From positions 1-37,444 of the forward strand of contig JAFSSS010000059.1 in NCBI GenBank assembly GCA_017450925.1: a stretch of 37,444 bases of DNA, given 5' to 3'. Below, one piece after another: positions 7,095 through 14,280 of the stretch. The DNA comes from Ruminococcus sp. (GTDB lineage Bacteria > Bacillota > Clostridia > Oscillospirales > Ruminococcaceae). Every line of letters starts with the position of its first letter. The stretch's first letter is position 1. The translations under genes were made by a program, and so were the position numbers. The notes under the pieces are model-generated. The model worked only from the letters and a program-made list of their open reading frames with translations. It was not told the origin of the DNA and made no database searches.

Positions 7095-8327
7095 ATGGAG
7101 GAAAATAAAATGACTTGTTACGAAGAACTTGTAAGACGCGGGCTTATCGCTCAAGTCACAGACGAAAAAGAGATCAGTAATATGATCGATAACGGAAAGG
7201 CTACATTTTACATCGGCTTTGACCCCACTGCCGACAGCCTGCACGTCGGCCACTTCATGGCGCTCTGTCTGATGAAGAGACTGCAAATGGCCGGCAATAA
7301 GCCTATCGCTCTCTTGGGCGGCGGCACCGGCATGATCGGCGACCCCTCCGGCAAGACCGATATGAGAAAAATGCTCACCAAGGAAACTATCGAGCATAAC
7401 GTGGAGTGCTTCAAAAAGCAGATGAGCCGTTTCATTGACTTCTCTGACGGCAAGGCTCTTGTTGTCAACAACGCCGACTGGCTCCTTGATCTGAACTACA
7501 TCGACGTGCTTCGTGAGGTGGGTGCTTGCTTCTCGGTGAACAAGATGCTCACCTTTGAATGCTACAAGCAGCGCATGGAGCGGGGTCTTACCTTCCTTGA
7601 GTTCAACTACATGATAATGCAGTCCTACGACTTCTACAAGCTGTTCACCGACTACGGCTGCAATATGCAGTTCGGCGGCGACGACCAGTGGGCAAATATG
7701 CTGGGCGGCACCGAGCTTATCCGCAAGAAGCTGGGCAAGGACGCTCACGCTATGACTATCACCCTCCTGCTCAACTCCGAGGGCAAGAAAATGGGCAAGA
7801 CCGAAAAGGGCGCAGTATGGCTCGACCCCGAAAAGACCTCGCCCTACGACTTCTTCCAGTACTGGAGAAACGTGGCGGATGCCGATGTTATCAAGTGTCT
7901 GAAGATGCTCACCTTCGTGCCTATCGAGGAGATCGAGGAAATGGAGAAAACAATGGAGGGCGCACAGTTCAACAAGGCCAAGGAGCTTCTTGCTTATGAG
8001 CTGACAAAGCTCGTCCACGGCGAGGAGGAGGCCAACAAGGCAAGAGCTGCTGCAAAAGCTCTCTTCGGTGCCGGCTCTGACAGCGCCGATATGCCCACCA
8101 CCGTCATCCCCGCAGGCGACCTTACCGACGGCGGCATGAACATTCTCGAGCTGCTGGTGCGCTGCAAGCTGGCTCCCTCGAACAGCGAGGCAAGACGTCT
8201 TGTCACCCAGAACGGCATCTCGGTAAACGATGCGAAATTCACCGACCCCAAGGGCAGCGTTTCCCTTGCAGAGCCCGTTATCATCAAGAAGGGCAAGAAG
8301 GTGTTCCACAAGGTAACGGTGGAATGA
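7095..8327 (+). CDS. tyrS: Tyrosyl-tRNA synthetase
   Basis: This 410-residue class I synthetase attaches tyrosine to tRNA-Tyr in the cytoplasm. It shows the HIGH-type signature HVGH at 45-48, a GGDDQWAN tyrosine-pocket segment near 189-196, the KMSKS equivalent KKMGKT at 226-231, and a C-terminal S4 RNA-binding domain (about 345-405, [17 protein letters not shown]). Length and motifs fit the standard bacterial enzyme. GGAGG lies 8 bases before the ATG. No promoter is visible immediately upstream, so transcription probably comes from the T-box promoter 1.4 kb away, through the two intervening frames. The terminator at 8341-8379 ends the unit. Confidence 0.97.
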   Translation: MEENKMTCYEELVRRGLIAQVTDEKEISNMIDNGKATFYIGFDPTADSLHVGHFMALCLMKRLQMAGNKPIALLGGGTGMIGDPSGKTDMRKMLTKETIEHNVECFKKQMSRFIDFSDGKALVVNNADWLLDLNYIDVLREVGACFSVNKMLTFECYKQRMERGLTFLEFNYMIMQSYDFYKLFTDYGCNMQFGGDDQWANMLGGTELIRKKLGKDAHAMTITLLLNSEGKKMGKTEKGAVWLDPEKTSPYDFFQYWRNVADADVIKCLKMLTFVPIEEIEEMEKTMEGAQFNKAKELLAYELTKLVHGEEEANKARAAAKALFGAGSDSADMPTTVIPAGDLTDGGMNILELLVRCKLAPSNSEARRLVTQNGISVNDAKFTDPKGSVSLAEPVIIKKGKKVFHKVTVE

Positions 8328-8340
8328 TCTGACAAGTATA

Positions 8341-8379
8341 AAAGCATACTCGTCCATTTCGGAAGAGTATGCTTTTTTT
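8341..8379 (+). terminator. Terminator between convergent tyrS and glycosyltransferase genes
   Basis: GCATACTC pairs with GAGTATGC and is followed by seven T. An A-run on the other side (8338-8343) gives a T-run on the minus strand, so it probably works in both directions. The stop codon of the minus-strand gene lies inside the T-tract. Confidence 0.88.
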
Positions 8380-9991
8380 AATTCAGCCTGTAAAGCACAG
8401 CCCTGGTATTCATCACCGACAGCGTGCCGACGGCGGTGCGGGGACGGCCGGCGCAGAGGGCTTCAAGCTCTGCGTTGTTTTCTATGCGGCTCTCCGGGAT
8501 AAGGATGAAATCTATCCGCTCTCCTGCCAGCATCGCGGGCAGATCCTCCGCGAGGGCATCGGGGGTGGTGACGAATACCCTGTCGGCCGATATGAAAACA
8601 TCACAGAGGCTGGTCATCGTCCATGCCTCGCTGTCCGGCAGGACTGCCGCACAGACCTTTCCCGCCGTAAGCCCGGCGGCATCTGTATCCCGGGGGGCGT
8701 TTTTGAAAAGCAGTTCATCCCCGCCGGTAATGTGTGAAAGCATCACTGCCGCAGCCGCGAACGCTCCCGCCGTCCGCAGCGGAAAGCGCTTCAGCTTCGG
8801 TATCACGCCGGCTGTATTCATCACCGCCCGGACAAGCACAATGCACATTCCCGGGAAAAGGCAGAAGGCATATCTAAGCCCCGCCTCGCCCATATCGGTA
8901 AGCTCTGTCCTCCACGCAATGACAAGCACAAGTCCCGCCGCCGTTATGAATATGAACAGCGGCATGAAGTCAGCGACTTCTCCCTTAGCAGGGGTGTCCC
9001 TAAGCCTCTTCAAAAAAAGAGCAAATGACACTGTCAGCAGCAAAGCTATCAGAGCTGCCGCTATGCCTCCGAGGCCTGTCTGCGCCTTGGACATCTCCCC
9101 TGCCAGACCTGCCGCAGACGCTGGCAGGTCAAGTGCCTGCTCCCGAAAAGGGGTATAGGAGGTGATATGCCTCCAGCCCGCCGGCCAGATAAGGAAATAC
9201 GCTCCCAGCACCGCCGACACCGAAAAGCCGTAGATAAGCATCCTGCCGGTCTGACGGGTCAGCAGCATCCACAGGCACATACAGCCTGTGAGCAATCCCG
9301 TAACAGCTATGCCGAAATAGTGAGTCATGAACATAGCCAATGACAGCAGGAGTATGGGCGGAAGGGTGGTTTTAAGGCTGCCGCCGCGATAGAGCTTGGC
9401 AGTGAAATATATCAGCATCACCGTCAGCATCGTCAGCAGTGAATACTGTCTGATGAACGTAAAGGTGTATAGCGCGGCTCTCGCTCCGGCATAGAGGGCG
9501 CAGGCGACAAGCGCCGCCCTGCCGTCGCCCAGTATCAGCCGTGCCGACTTGTACAGAAACAGCTGCGTTACTGTCAGAAATATGCAGCTTAGAAAAAATC
9601 CGTACCCGAAGGAAAAGCTGCCCGGGAACAGCGAACAGACAGTGTGCAGCAGCAGATAGTAAAGAGGCGGGTGGTGGTCGTAGGTCTGGTTCGACCAAAC
9701 AGAGCCGTAGGCGAACCGCTCCCCCTCCTGTACCGTGATATAATCGCGGAAAACGCTGCCGCTTATCCATTCGCGGAGGTTGATGCCGTCGGCCTCTGCC
9801 GCCTCGTCTATCCCCACGCCGGGGCGCTGATAGACAAAGGGCTGATAATAGCTGTTGGCAAGGCCGTAGCTCCACACCTCGTCGGAGTGGCTGCCGCCCT
9901 TGACAAAGGCGAACACCACCGCCGTTATGATAAGCTGCGCAAGGACAATGACCGCCAGCAGCACATATTCACGTTTTACGCTTTTCTCCAC
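8378..9991 (-). CDS. Polytopic membrane glycosyltransferase, GT39/ArnT-like
   Basis: This protein of about 537 residues has roughly ten to twelve membrane helices and the layout of GT-C fold enzymes (dolichyl-phosphate-mannose protein mannosyltransferase / ArnT relatives). After the first helix an acidic motif HSDEVWSYGLANSYY sits in the large outer loop. HHPPLYYLLLHTV follows, characteristic of this superfamily, then many hydrophobic segments and a soluble C-terminal part. Such enzymes move a sugar from a lipid-phosphate donor to an acceptor on the outer face of the membrane; the substrate is unknown. A GTG six bases upstream (9997) is also in frame. AAGGAGG is spaced correctly for the GTG at 9991, so I chose that. 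Confidence 0.8.
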   Translation of the reverse strand: MEKSVKREYVLLAVIVLAQLIITAVVFAFVKGGSHSDEVWSYGLANSYYQPFVYQRPGVGIDEAAEADGINLREWISGSVFRDYITVQEGERFAYGSVWSNQTYDHHPPLYYLLLHTVCSLFPGSFSFGYGFFLSCIFLTVTQLFLYKSARLILGDGRAALVACALYAGARAALYTFTFIRQYSLLTMLTVMLIYFTAKLYRGGSLKTTLPPILLLSLAMFMTHYFGIAVTGLLTGCMCLWMLLTRQTGRMLIYGFSVSAVLGAYFLIWPAGWRHITSYTPFREQALDLPASAAGLAGEMSKAQTGLGGIAAALIALLLTVSFALFLKRLRDTPAKGEVADFMPLFIFITAAGLVLVIAWRTELTDMGEAGLRYAFCLFPGMCIVLVRAVMNTAGVIPKLKRFPLRTAGAFAAAAVMLSHITGGDELLFKNAPRDTDAAGLTAGKVCAAVLPDSEAWTMTSLCDVFISADRVFVTTPDALAEDLPAMLAGERIDFILIPESRIENNAELEALCAGRPRTAVGTLSVMNTRAVLYRLN

Positions 9992-10006
9992 GGTCACCCC
10001 TCCTTA

Positions 10007-10040
10007 CAAAAAACGGGCAGCGCAAACTGCACTGCCCGTT
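10007..10040 (-). terminator. Terminator of the acidic zinc-ribbon protein gene
   Basis: On the minus strand ACGGGCAG pairs with CTGCCCGT around an 11-base loop and is followed by TTTTTT. It lies between the zinc-ribbon gene and the glycosyltransferase gene. Confidence 0.85.
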
Positions 10041-10058
10041 GATTATTGTGAGCTTGAC

Positions 10059-11012
10059 TTACTCCATAAGAGTCTTGCCGCCGCTTACCATTTTATACTT
10101 GTCGTTGCCGAGATATGCAACGAATACGTCAGCGCCGTCGTTCATGTGGAGAGTGTACAGACCCTTGCCTCTTACATCCGTACTCTTTACGCCGGAGCCG
10201 TTATAAGCGGCAACCAGCTGGATAGCCTTGTTGAGTACCTCGTCGTCAGTCTCGGCAGAAGCCTGTGAAGAGCTGCTCTCGTCAGTATTGGAGGAGCTGT
10301 CTGTATTGGAGCTGCTGTCGGCATTTGAAGAGCTGTCGGCATTGGAGGAGCTGTCAGCTGTGGAAGAGCTTTGTGTATCGGCATTTGAAGAGCTGTCAGC
10401 AGCTGCTGCGGAGGAGCTGTCTGCAGTTTCAGCTACGGAAGAGGTATCGTCAGCCGGCTTGCTCTCTGTTTCAGCAACGCTCTGCGTATCGTCACCCTTG
10501 CTTTCAGCTTCCGCAACGGAAACATCAGCAGGAGCAGCGGACTGCTCTGCAGCAGAGTCGGCCGTGCTGGAAACAACGGGATTGAGGGGCTGTGCCTTGG
10601 AATCGTTGTTGCTGTTGCTGCCGAAGATCTTATAGCCGGCAAATATCGCGATGATGACCACCAGCAGAATGCCCAGTGTGATGATAGCTGCGGTTATAAA
10701 GGTCTTCTTTGCAGAGCCTTCATCATAATCGTCGTCGTCATCGTCGTCGTCATCGTAATCATCGTCATCATAATCGTCGTCGTCATCGTCTTCTTCATAG
10801 TCGTCATACTTAGGCTCCTGCTTGGCAGCCTTAGCAGCCTCGCTCTTAGAGAAGACCCTTGTGCGCTCGTCAGCCTGCTCTTCAGCTTCGGGCTCATATG
10901 CAGGCTCACTGCTCTCCTCGTCATCCTCGGTCAGAAGATTGTGGCAGTATTTACAGAGGATAGCATCCTCGGATATCTCCTCGTGGCAATAGGGACAGAT
11001 TTTTGTGCTCAT
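10059..11012 (-). CDS. Zinc-ribbon single-pass membrane protein with Asp-rich and Ser-rich repeats
   Basis: This 317-residue protein begins with a zinc ribbon (CPYC...CKYC, about 6-24). An extreme Asp/Tyr/Glu tract follows (about 70-100), then one membrane helix (about 108-130), a Ser/Asn/Asp/Thr repeat stalk (about 180-255, SSSNAD-type units) and a C-terminal domain of about 60 residues. Zinc-ribbon-TM proteins of this type are common in Clostridia and mostly unstudied. The likely layout is a cytoplasmic zinc ribbon with the Ser-rich stalk and end domain outside. Two other zinc-ribbon membrane proteins occur at 18837 and 19301. The function is unknown. Confidence 0.85.
   Translation of the reverse strand: MSTKICPYCHEEISEDAILCKYCHNLLTEDDEESSEPAYEPEAEEQADERTRVFSKSEAAKAAKQEPKYDDYEEDDDDDDYDDDDYDDDDDDDDDYDEGSAKKTFITAAIITLGILLVVIIAIFAGYKIFGSNSNNDSKAQPLNPVVSSTADSAAEQSAAPADVSVAEAESKGDDTQSVAETESKPADDTSSVAETADSSSAAAADSSSNADTQSSSTADSSSNADSSSNADSSSNTDSSSNTDESSSSQASAETDDEVLNKAIQLVAAYNGSGVKSTDVRGKGLYTLHMNDGADVFVAYLGNDKYKMVSGGKTLME
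10269..10420 (-). repeat. In-frame repeats encoding Ser/Asn/Asp stalk
   Basis: Units close to GAGGAGCTGTC(G/A)GCATT (plus-strand reading) recur about every 15-30 bases and encode SSSNAD/SSSNTD blocks. The near-identical neighbouring units are prone to length change by slippage or recombination. Confidence 0.75.
10722..10808 (-). repeat. Triplet-rich tract encoding poly-Asp
   Basis: GAC/GAT runs (plus strand GTC/ATC) encode about 28 residues that are nearly all Asp, with a few Tyr and Glu, just before the membrane helix. Confidence 0.75.
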
Positions 11013-11095
11013 TTTATCCAGATCCTTTCCTGTTTCCGACCCACCTTATCACGGCAGGGGTCTTTTGATATACAATATATAGTTCTCTGCATATA

Positions 11096-11124
11096 ATGAT
11101 ACCACATCTTTCGACAAATTGCAA
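11096..11124 (-). promoter_or_regulatory. Candidate promoter of the acidic zinc-ribbon gene
   Basis: On the minus strand TTGCAA, 17 bases, TATCAT, with TGTGG before the -10 (extended TGn). It shares the -35, the -10 and a CGAAA..TGTG spacer motif with the candidate lacZ promoter at 27494-27522. Confidence 0.5.
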
Positions 11125-11352
11125 GAGGCTGACAAAAAGATTTTAAATTTTAAGCGTATTATAGAATGATGCCCGCAAACCGGACAAATTTTTATTTAAA
11201 AAGTCAAACACTTAGGGAAATCCGGGATGTGTCAAGCAAACGGTACATATTTATGTACTTGATAAAGAAAATGTTTTACAGATTTATTTCATGTTTTTGC
11301 CTGCGTTCACTAAAAATTAACATTATAGGCTGTAAAAAAACTCCTGCAGATA
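11125..11352. other. AT-rich intergenic stretch
   Basis: This is divergent intergenic DNA between the zinc-ribbon gene and the DUF6935 gene. It is more AT-rich than its surroundings. I see no convincing gene, and a 73-codon frame at 11166 lacks a ribosome binding site. Confidence 0.5.
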
Positions 11353-11381
11353 GTGAAATCTGCTTAAAAATATGTTATAAT
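11353..11381 (+). promoter_or_regulatory. Candidate promoter of the DUF6935 gene
   Basis: A clear TATAAT (11376-11381) with TATGT before it; the 17-base-spaced -35 is only GTGAAA. The -35 falls in a small inverted repeat, GCAGAT-AGTGAA-ATCTGC. Confidence 0.5.
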
Positions 11382-11429
11382 CAGTAAAGCAGATACCCTT
11401 ATTACTTCATTTAATAAAGGAGGATCACT

Positions 11430-11987
11430 ATGGGTCTTTTTGACGATCTTAAAAACAAGGCCGTTTCAGCTGTCGGAGGTGCCGTACAGCATAACAAAAA
11501 GGTCAGCGTCGTGTTCCCGAAGCTGCCCGACGATCTCGAGCAGTTCAAGGCACTGCCTCAGGCACAGCTTTCAAATCCCTTTGATACTGCTGCTCTGACC
11601 GTTCTGGCTCTCTGCTTCTATCCCAAGGACAAGGAGCTTTCTCTTGCAATGCTGGATCATCTTCGCGGGCCGCGTCCGATGTCGGGCGTTGACAAGCAGT
11701 TTATCCGTGACAGGTTCATGGACTCGGACTATGTTCCCCGCTCTTATTTTGAGGGGGCAACTCCCGCCAACGACTACACTCCCGCAGAGCCCTATACCAT
11801 AGTGGTATTTGAAAATCCCTACTCCTACAGCGATCAGAACTATGCAAAGCTGTTCATCACCTCGGGCGGTGCCGACAGCCCCCGCTATGTTCAGCTAAGG
11901 CTTGCCAAGGACGGCAAATGGTATCTTTGGGAGCAGTTCCTGCTGTCGGGAATACGTCAGCCGGAAAGCTCGAATCCCTGGGCTTGA
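11430..11987 (+). CDS. DUF6935 family protein
   Basis: This 185-residue protein matches the pattern I know for DUF6935 proteins in Clostridia: a short amphipathic start, then LPQAQLSNPFDTAALTVLAL, HLRGPRPMS, DYVPRSYFEGATPANDYTP, NPYSYSDQNYAKLFI, GGADSPRYVQLR and a WYLWEQFLLSGIR ending. No signal peptide or membrane helix is present, so it is probably cytoplasmic. The function is unknown. AAGGAGG lies 6 bases before the ATG. The intergenic hairpin at 11999-12028 separates it from tyrA. Confidence 0.8.
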   Translation: MGLFDDLKNKAVSAVGGAVQHNKKVSVVFPKLPDDLEQFKALPQAQLSNPFDTAALTVLALCFYPKDKELSLAMLDHLRGPRPMSGVDKQFIRDRFMDSDYVPRSYFEGATPANDYTPAEPYTIVVFENPYSYSDQNYAKLFITSGGADSPRYVQLRLAKDGKWYLWEQFLLSGIRQPESSNPWA

Positions 11988-11998
11988 CACAACACACA

Positions 11999-12028
11999 AG
12001 GCTGCCCTCACAGGCAGCCTGCATTTTT
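11999..12028 (+). terminator. Hairpin with short T-run before tyrA
   Basis: AGGCTGCC pairs with GGCAGCCT around CTCACA and is followed by GCATTTTT. It would end the DUF6935 transcript or attenuate read-through into tyrA, since no separate tyrA promoter is visible. Confidence 0.65.
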
Positions 12029-12040
12029 GGAGTGATATAA

Positions 12041-12886
12041 ATGAAGATAGCAATAGTCGGCTTAGGACTTATAGGCGGCTCGCTCGCAAGAGCGATCAGA
12101 AAGAACACACAGCACAGCATCTATGCCCTTGATACAAATAAGGAGACCATTGCCGCTGCCCTTGCGCAGGAGGTCATCGACGGCGAGATAACTGCCGGCG
12201 AGCTGGGCAGGTTCGATCTGGTCATCATCGGGCTCTGGCCGGAGCCGACTGTAAGCTTTTGCCTTGAGAATGCTGACAAATTCAAAAAGGGCGGCATCGT
12301 TATCGACACCTGCGGCGTAAAGACGGCCGTGGTCTCGGCGCTCGAGGCTCCGCTTGAAAGGGCGGGAGTGCAGTTTCTCGGCTGCCACCCCATGGCAGGC
12401 CGGGAGTTCTCGGGCTTCGGCTATTCGGTGGATAATCTGTTTGAACACGCCAGCTTCATCATGACTCCCACCGACCGAACACCTATGACAGCGGTGCGGG
12501 AGATCTCCCAGTTTGCCTATGACATCGGATTTGCAAAATGCGTCATCTCCTCTCCCGAGGAGCATGACAGGGTGATCGCATTCACCTCGCAGCTGGCACA
12601 CATCGTTTCCAGCGCCTATGTCAAGAGTCCCAGTCTTATGGATCAGGCTGGCTTTTCGGCAGGCAGCTTTAGGGATCTTACCCGTGTTGCCAAGCTCAAC
12701 GAGGATATGTGGACTTCCCTCTTCATGCTCAACCGAGAGCCGCTCCTCGGCGAGATCACCCATATCATCGAGCATCTTGAGGAATACCGCTCCGCCCTCG
12801 AGTCCGAGGACAGGGAGCGTCTGCGGAGCCTTCTGCGTGACGGCAGGCTGCTCAAGGAGAAGTCAAACGAATCCCTCGGAAAATGA
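12041..12886 (+). CDS. tyrA: Prephenate dehydrogenase
   Basis: This 281-residue NAD(P)-dependent enzyme converts prephenate to 4-hydroxyphenylpyruvate in tyrosine synthesis. The N-terminus is a Rossmann fold with GLGLIGGSLARA at 7-18. The prephenate-binding signature GCHPMAGREFSGF follows near 115-127, then the all-helical dimerisation domain with TSQLAHIVSSAY and the FRDLTRVA segment. No chorismate mutase or ACT domain is attached; the length fits the monofunctional form. GGAGTG lies 7 bases before the ATG. No other aromatic-synthesis gene is nearby, but tyrS with a Tyr T-box lies 4 kb upstream. Confidence 0.93.
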   Translation: MKIAIVGLGLIGGSLARAIRKNTQHSIYALDTNKETIAAALAQEVIDGEITAGELGRFDLVIIGLWPEPTVSFCLENADKFKKGGIVIDTCGVKTAVVSALEAPLERAGVQFLGCHPMAGREFSGFGYSVDNLFEHASFIMTPTDRTPMTAVREISQFAYDIGFAKCVISSPEEHDRVIAFTSQLAHIVSSAYVKSPSLMDQAGFSAGSFRDLTRVAKLNEDMWTSLFMLNREPLLGEITHIIEHLEEYRSALESEDRERLRSLLRDGRLLKEKSNESLGK

Positions 12887-12891
12887 TTGCA

Positions 12892-12925
12892 GCAGCCGGA
12901 GCAGATAAAATGCTCCGGCTGCTTG
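12892..12925 (+). terminator. Terminator after tyrA
   Basis: A 12-bp perfect stem (GCAGCCGGAGCA with its complement) around GATAAAA follows the tyrA stop. The T-run is weak (TTGTT). Confidence 0.7.
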
Positions 12926-12954
12926 TTGACATTTTAAAACTGATGTTATATAAT
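12926..12954 (+). promoter_or_regulatory. Promoter of tRNA-Leu(UAA)
   Basis: TTGACA (12926-12931), 17 bases, TATAAT (12949-12954), 12 bases before the tRNA. Confidence 0.9.
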
Positions 12955-12966
12955 AGTTAAGGTCAA

Positions 12967-13053
12967 GCTGCTGTGGCGGAACAGGCAGACGCAAGGGACT
13001 TAAAATCCCTCGGTGGAAACATCGTACGGGTTCGATTCCCGTCAGCAGCACCA
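12967..13053 (+). tRNA. tRNA-Leu(UAA)
   Basis: 87-nt gene with encoded CCA. The acceptor stem is GCTGCTG/CAGCAGC and the discriminator A. The anticodon arm AGGGA-CTTAAAA-TCCCT gives TAA. A long variable arm, and a T-arm with GGTTCGATTCC, fit a Leu tRNA. Confidence 0.96.
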
Positions 13054-13079
13054 GCAGGGGGTGTTCCCCTGTACAAAGC

Positions 13080-13118
13080 AACAGGGTATCTTCCCCGGCG
13101 GGGAGGATACCCTGTTTT
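13080..13118 (+). terminator. Terminator of tRNA-Leu(UAA)
   Basis: A long stem (AACAGGGTATC-T-TCCCC with GGGGA-G-GATACCCTGTT) ends in TTTT. It lies between the tRNA and the convergent AraC gene, so it may serve both. Confidence 0.8.
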
Positions 13119-13124
13119 GCTGCC

Positions 13125-14000
13125 TTATCCCTTGCCCTTACGCTCTCGGCGGAAACGGTTCGGAGTGATGCCCCGGTGCTTTCTGAAGCAGCGTATGAAG
13201 TGGCTCTGATCCGAAAAGCCGGTGCGGCGGCTGATGCTGCCGAGGTCGTGGTCGGTGAAGAGCAGATACTCCTCTGCCTTGAAAATCCGCATACGCTCGA
13301 TGTACTCCTTGCAGCTCATGCCGTACTGTTCACGGAACTTCTGCGCAAAACCGGAATAGCTCATGTGGCAGCGGGCGGCTATATCCGCCACACGGATGCC
13401 CTCGTCAAGGTGAGCGTCGATATACTCGGTGATGTTGCCGATGCCGTAAAGCCCTACCGGAGTTATGGGGCAGCTGTCAATGTCCAGCCCGGAGGCGATC
13501 CATATCCTGACGATGCCGAAGATCAGCCGGTATATCTGTGAGCGGAGGATCATATCCTGCCCGTAAAGCCAGCGGCCTGTCTCGGTGAGGCAGTCGGAAA
13601 TGATCTCCCGGCAGTGGAGCGAGGCGGCCTCCTGCGCCGTGAAGCCGGTGCGCATCCCGCACTTGACGGCATAGCGGAGGATATCCGACACCGACGGGGC
13701 ATAGGAATTTGCATTTGGGAATTTTGCGGGGTCGAATTTAACTCCGATAAAGACGGGATATCCCCCGTCTGCGGAGCGTACAGAATGGACGGACGAGGGC
13801 GGAAGAATGATAAGCTCGCCCTCGGAAAGCCTGCAGCTGATGCCGTCGCAGGCCACCTCGGCAGCTCCGCTTAGTATATAGAGAAGCTCGGCAAAATAGT
13901 GCCAGTGGGGCTTTACGGGAAATTCCTGCTCTCGGGAGTTGAAGCAATAGACCTCGATCGGCGCATTCAGACTGTCCTGTTTTTCAAACAGATTGTTCAT
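13125..14000 (-). CDS. AraC family transcriptional regulator with cupin sensor domain
   Basis: This protein of about 291 residues has an N-terminal cupin-type ligand-binding domain (PHWHYFAELLYILSG, LILPPSSVHSV) and a C-terminal double HTH of the AraC/XylS family (about the last 100 residues: IRVADIAARCHMSYSGFAQKF ... DLGSISRRTGFSDQSHFIRCF ... PNRFRR). Such regulators usually sense sugars or related small molecules; no target gene adjoins it. An in-frame ATG at 14027 has no ribosome binding site. The ATG at 14000 follows GAGGTGA at about 4 bases, so I chose it. It has its own promoter (14032-14060). Confidence 0.9.
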   Translation of the reverse strand: MNNLFEKQDSLNAPIEVYCFNSREQEFPVKPHWHYFAELLYILSGAAEVACDGISCRLSEGELIILPPSSVHSVRSADGGYPVFIGVKFDPAKFPNANSYAPSVSDILRYAVKCGMRTGFTAQEAASLHCREIISDCLTETGRWLYGQDMILRSQIYRLIFGIVRIWIASGLDIDSCPITPVGLYGIGNITEYIDAHLDEGIRVADIAARCHMSYSGFAQKFREQYGMSCKEYIERMRIFKAEEYLLFTDHDLGSISRRTGFSDQSHFIRCFRKHRGITPNRFRRERKGKG

Positions 14001-14031
14001 AGGCTCACCTCGCATACAGATCATCAAGCCT

Positions 14032-14060
14032 ATTATACACCAAATCTGCCCGTTTGTAAA
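14032..14060 (-). promoter_or_regulatory. Promoter of the AraC regulator gene
   Basis: On the minus strand TTTACA (14055-14060), 17 bases, TATAAT (14032-14037), with TGGTG before the -10. Confidence 0.8.
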
Positions 14061-14160
14061 TGCCCTCCGACTTGCAAGCGGCTTAGTGTATAATAAAAAC
14101 AGGCACTACGCCCCGAGCCGATCAGAGCAGCCGTTCTGCACTATGTTGAGGGCGAGGGCA

Positions 14161-14204
14161 TTCCGCCGTCTGCGGTCAGGACTTCCGCCGTCCGCGGTCA
14201 GGAC
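14161..14204 (+). repeat. Tandem 22-bp repeat upstream of the lipid kinase gene
   Basis: Two adjacent 22-base copies (14161-14182 and 14183-14204) differ at one base. Each contains a CCG...CGG dyad. The second copy ends five bases before the -35 of the downstream promoter, so it may be a regulator site or a copy-number-variable repeat. Confidence 0.8.
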
Positions 14205-14208
14205 ACTG

Positions 14209-14237
14209 TTGACAAAAGCACCGGCCTGTATTATAAT
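14209..14237 (+). promoter_or_regulatory. Promoter of the diacylglycerol kinase-family gene
   Basis: TTGACA (14209-14214), 17 bases, TATAAT (14232-14237). Confidence 0.9.
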
Positions 14238-14280
14238 TGAAGCAGCAAAACGTCCTATTTTCGCAAAAGGAGAATGAAGC

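Noticed and set aside
7050-8357. 435-codon minus-strand frame opposite tyrS
   Set aside because: Shadow of a certain tyrosyl-tRNA synthetase gene; composition (His/Val/Leu/Glu-rich) is typical of antisense frames.
11166-11387. 73-codon frame in the AT-rich gap
   Set aside because: No ribosome binding site, composition typical of translated AT-rich DNA, and it covers the likely promoter of the next gene.
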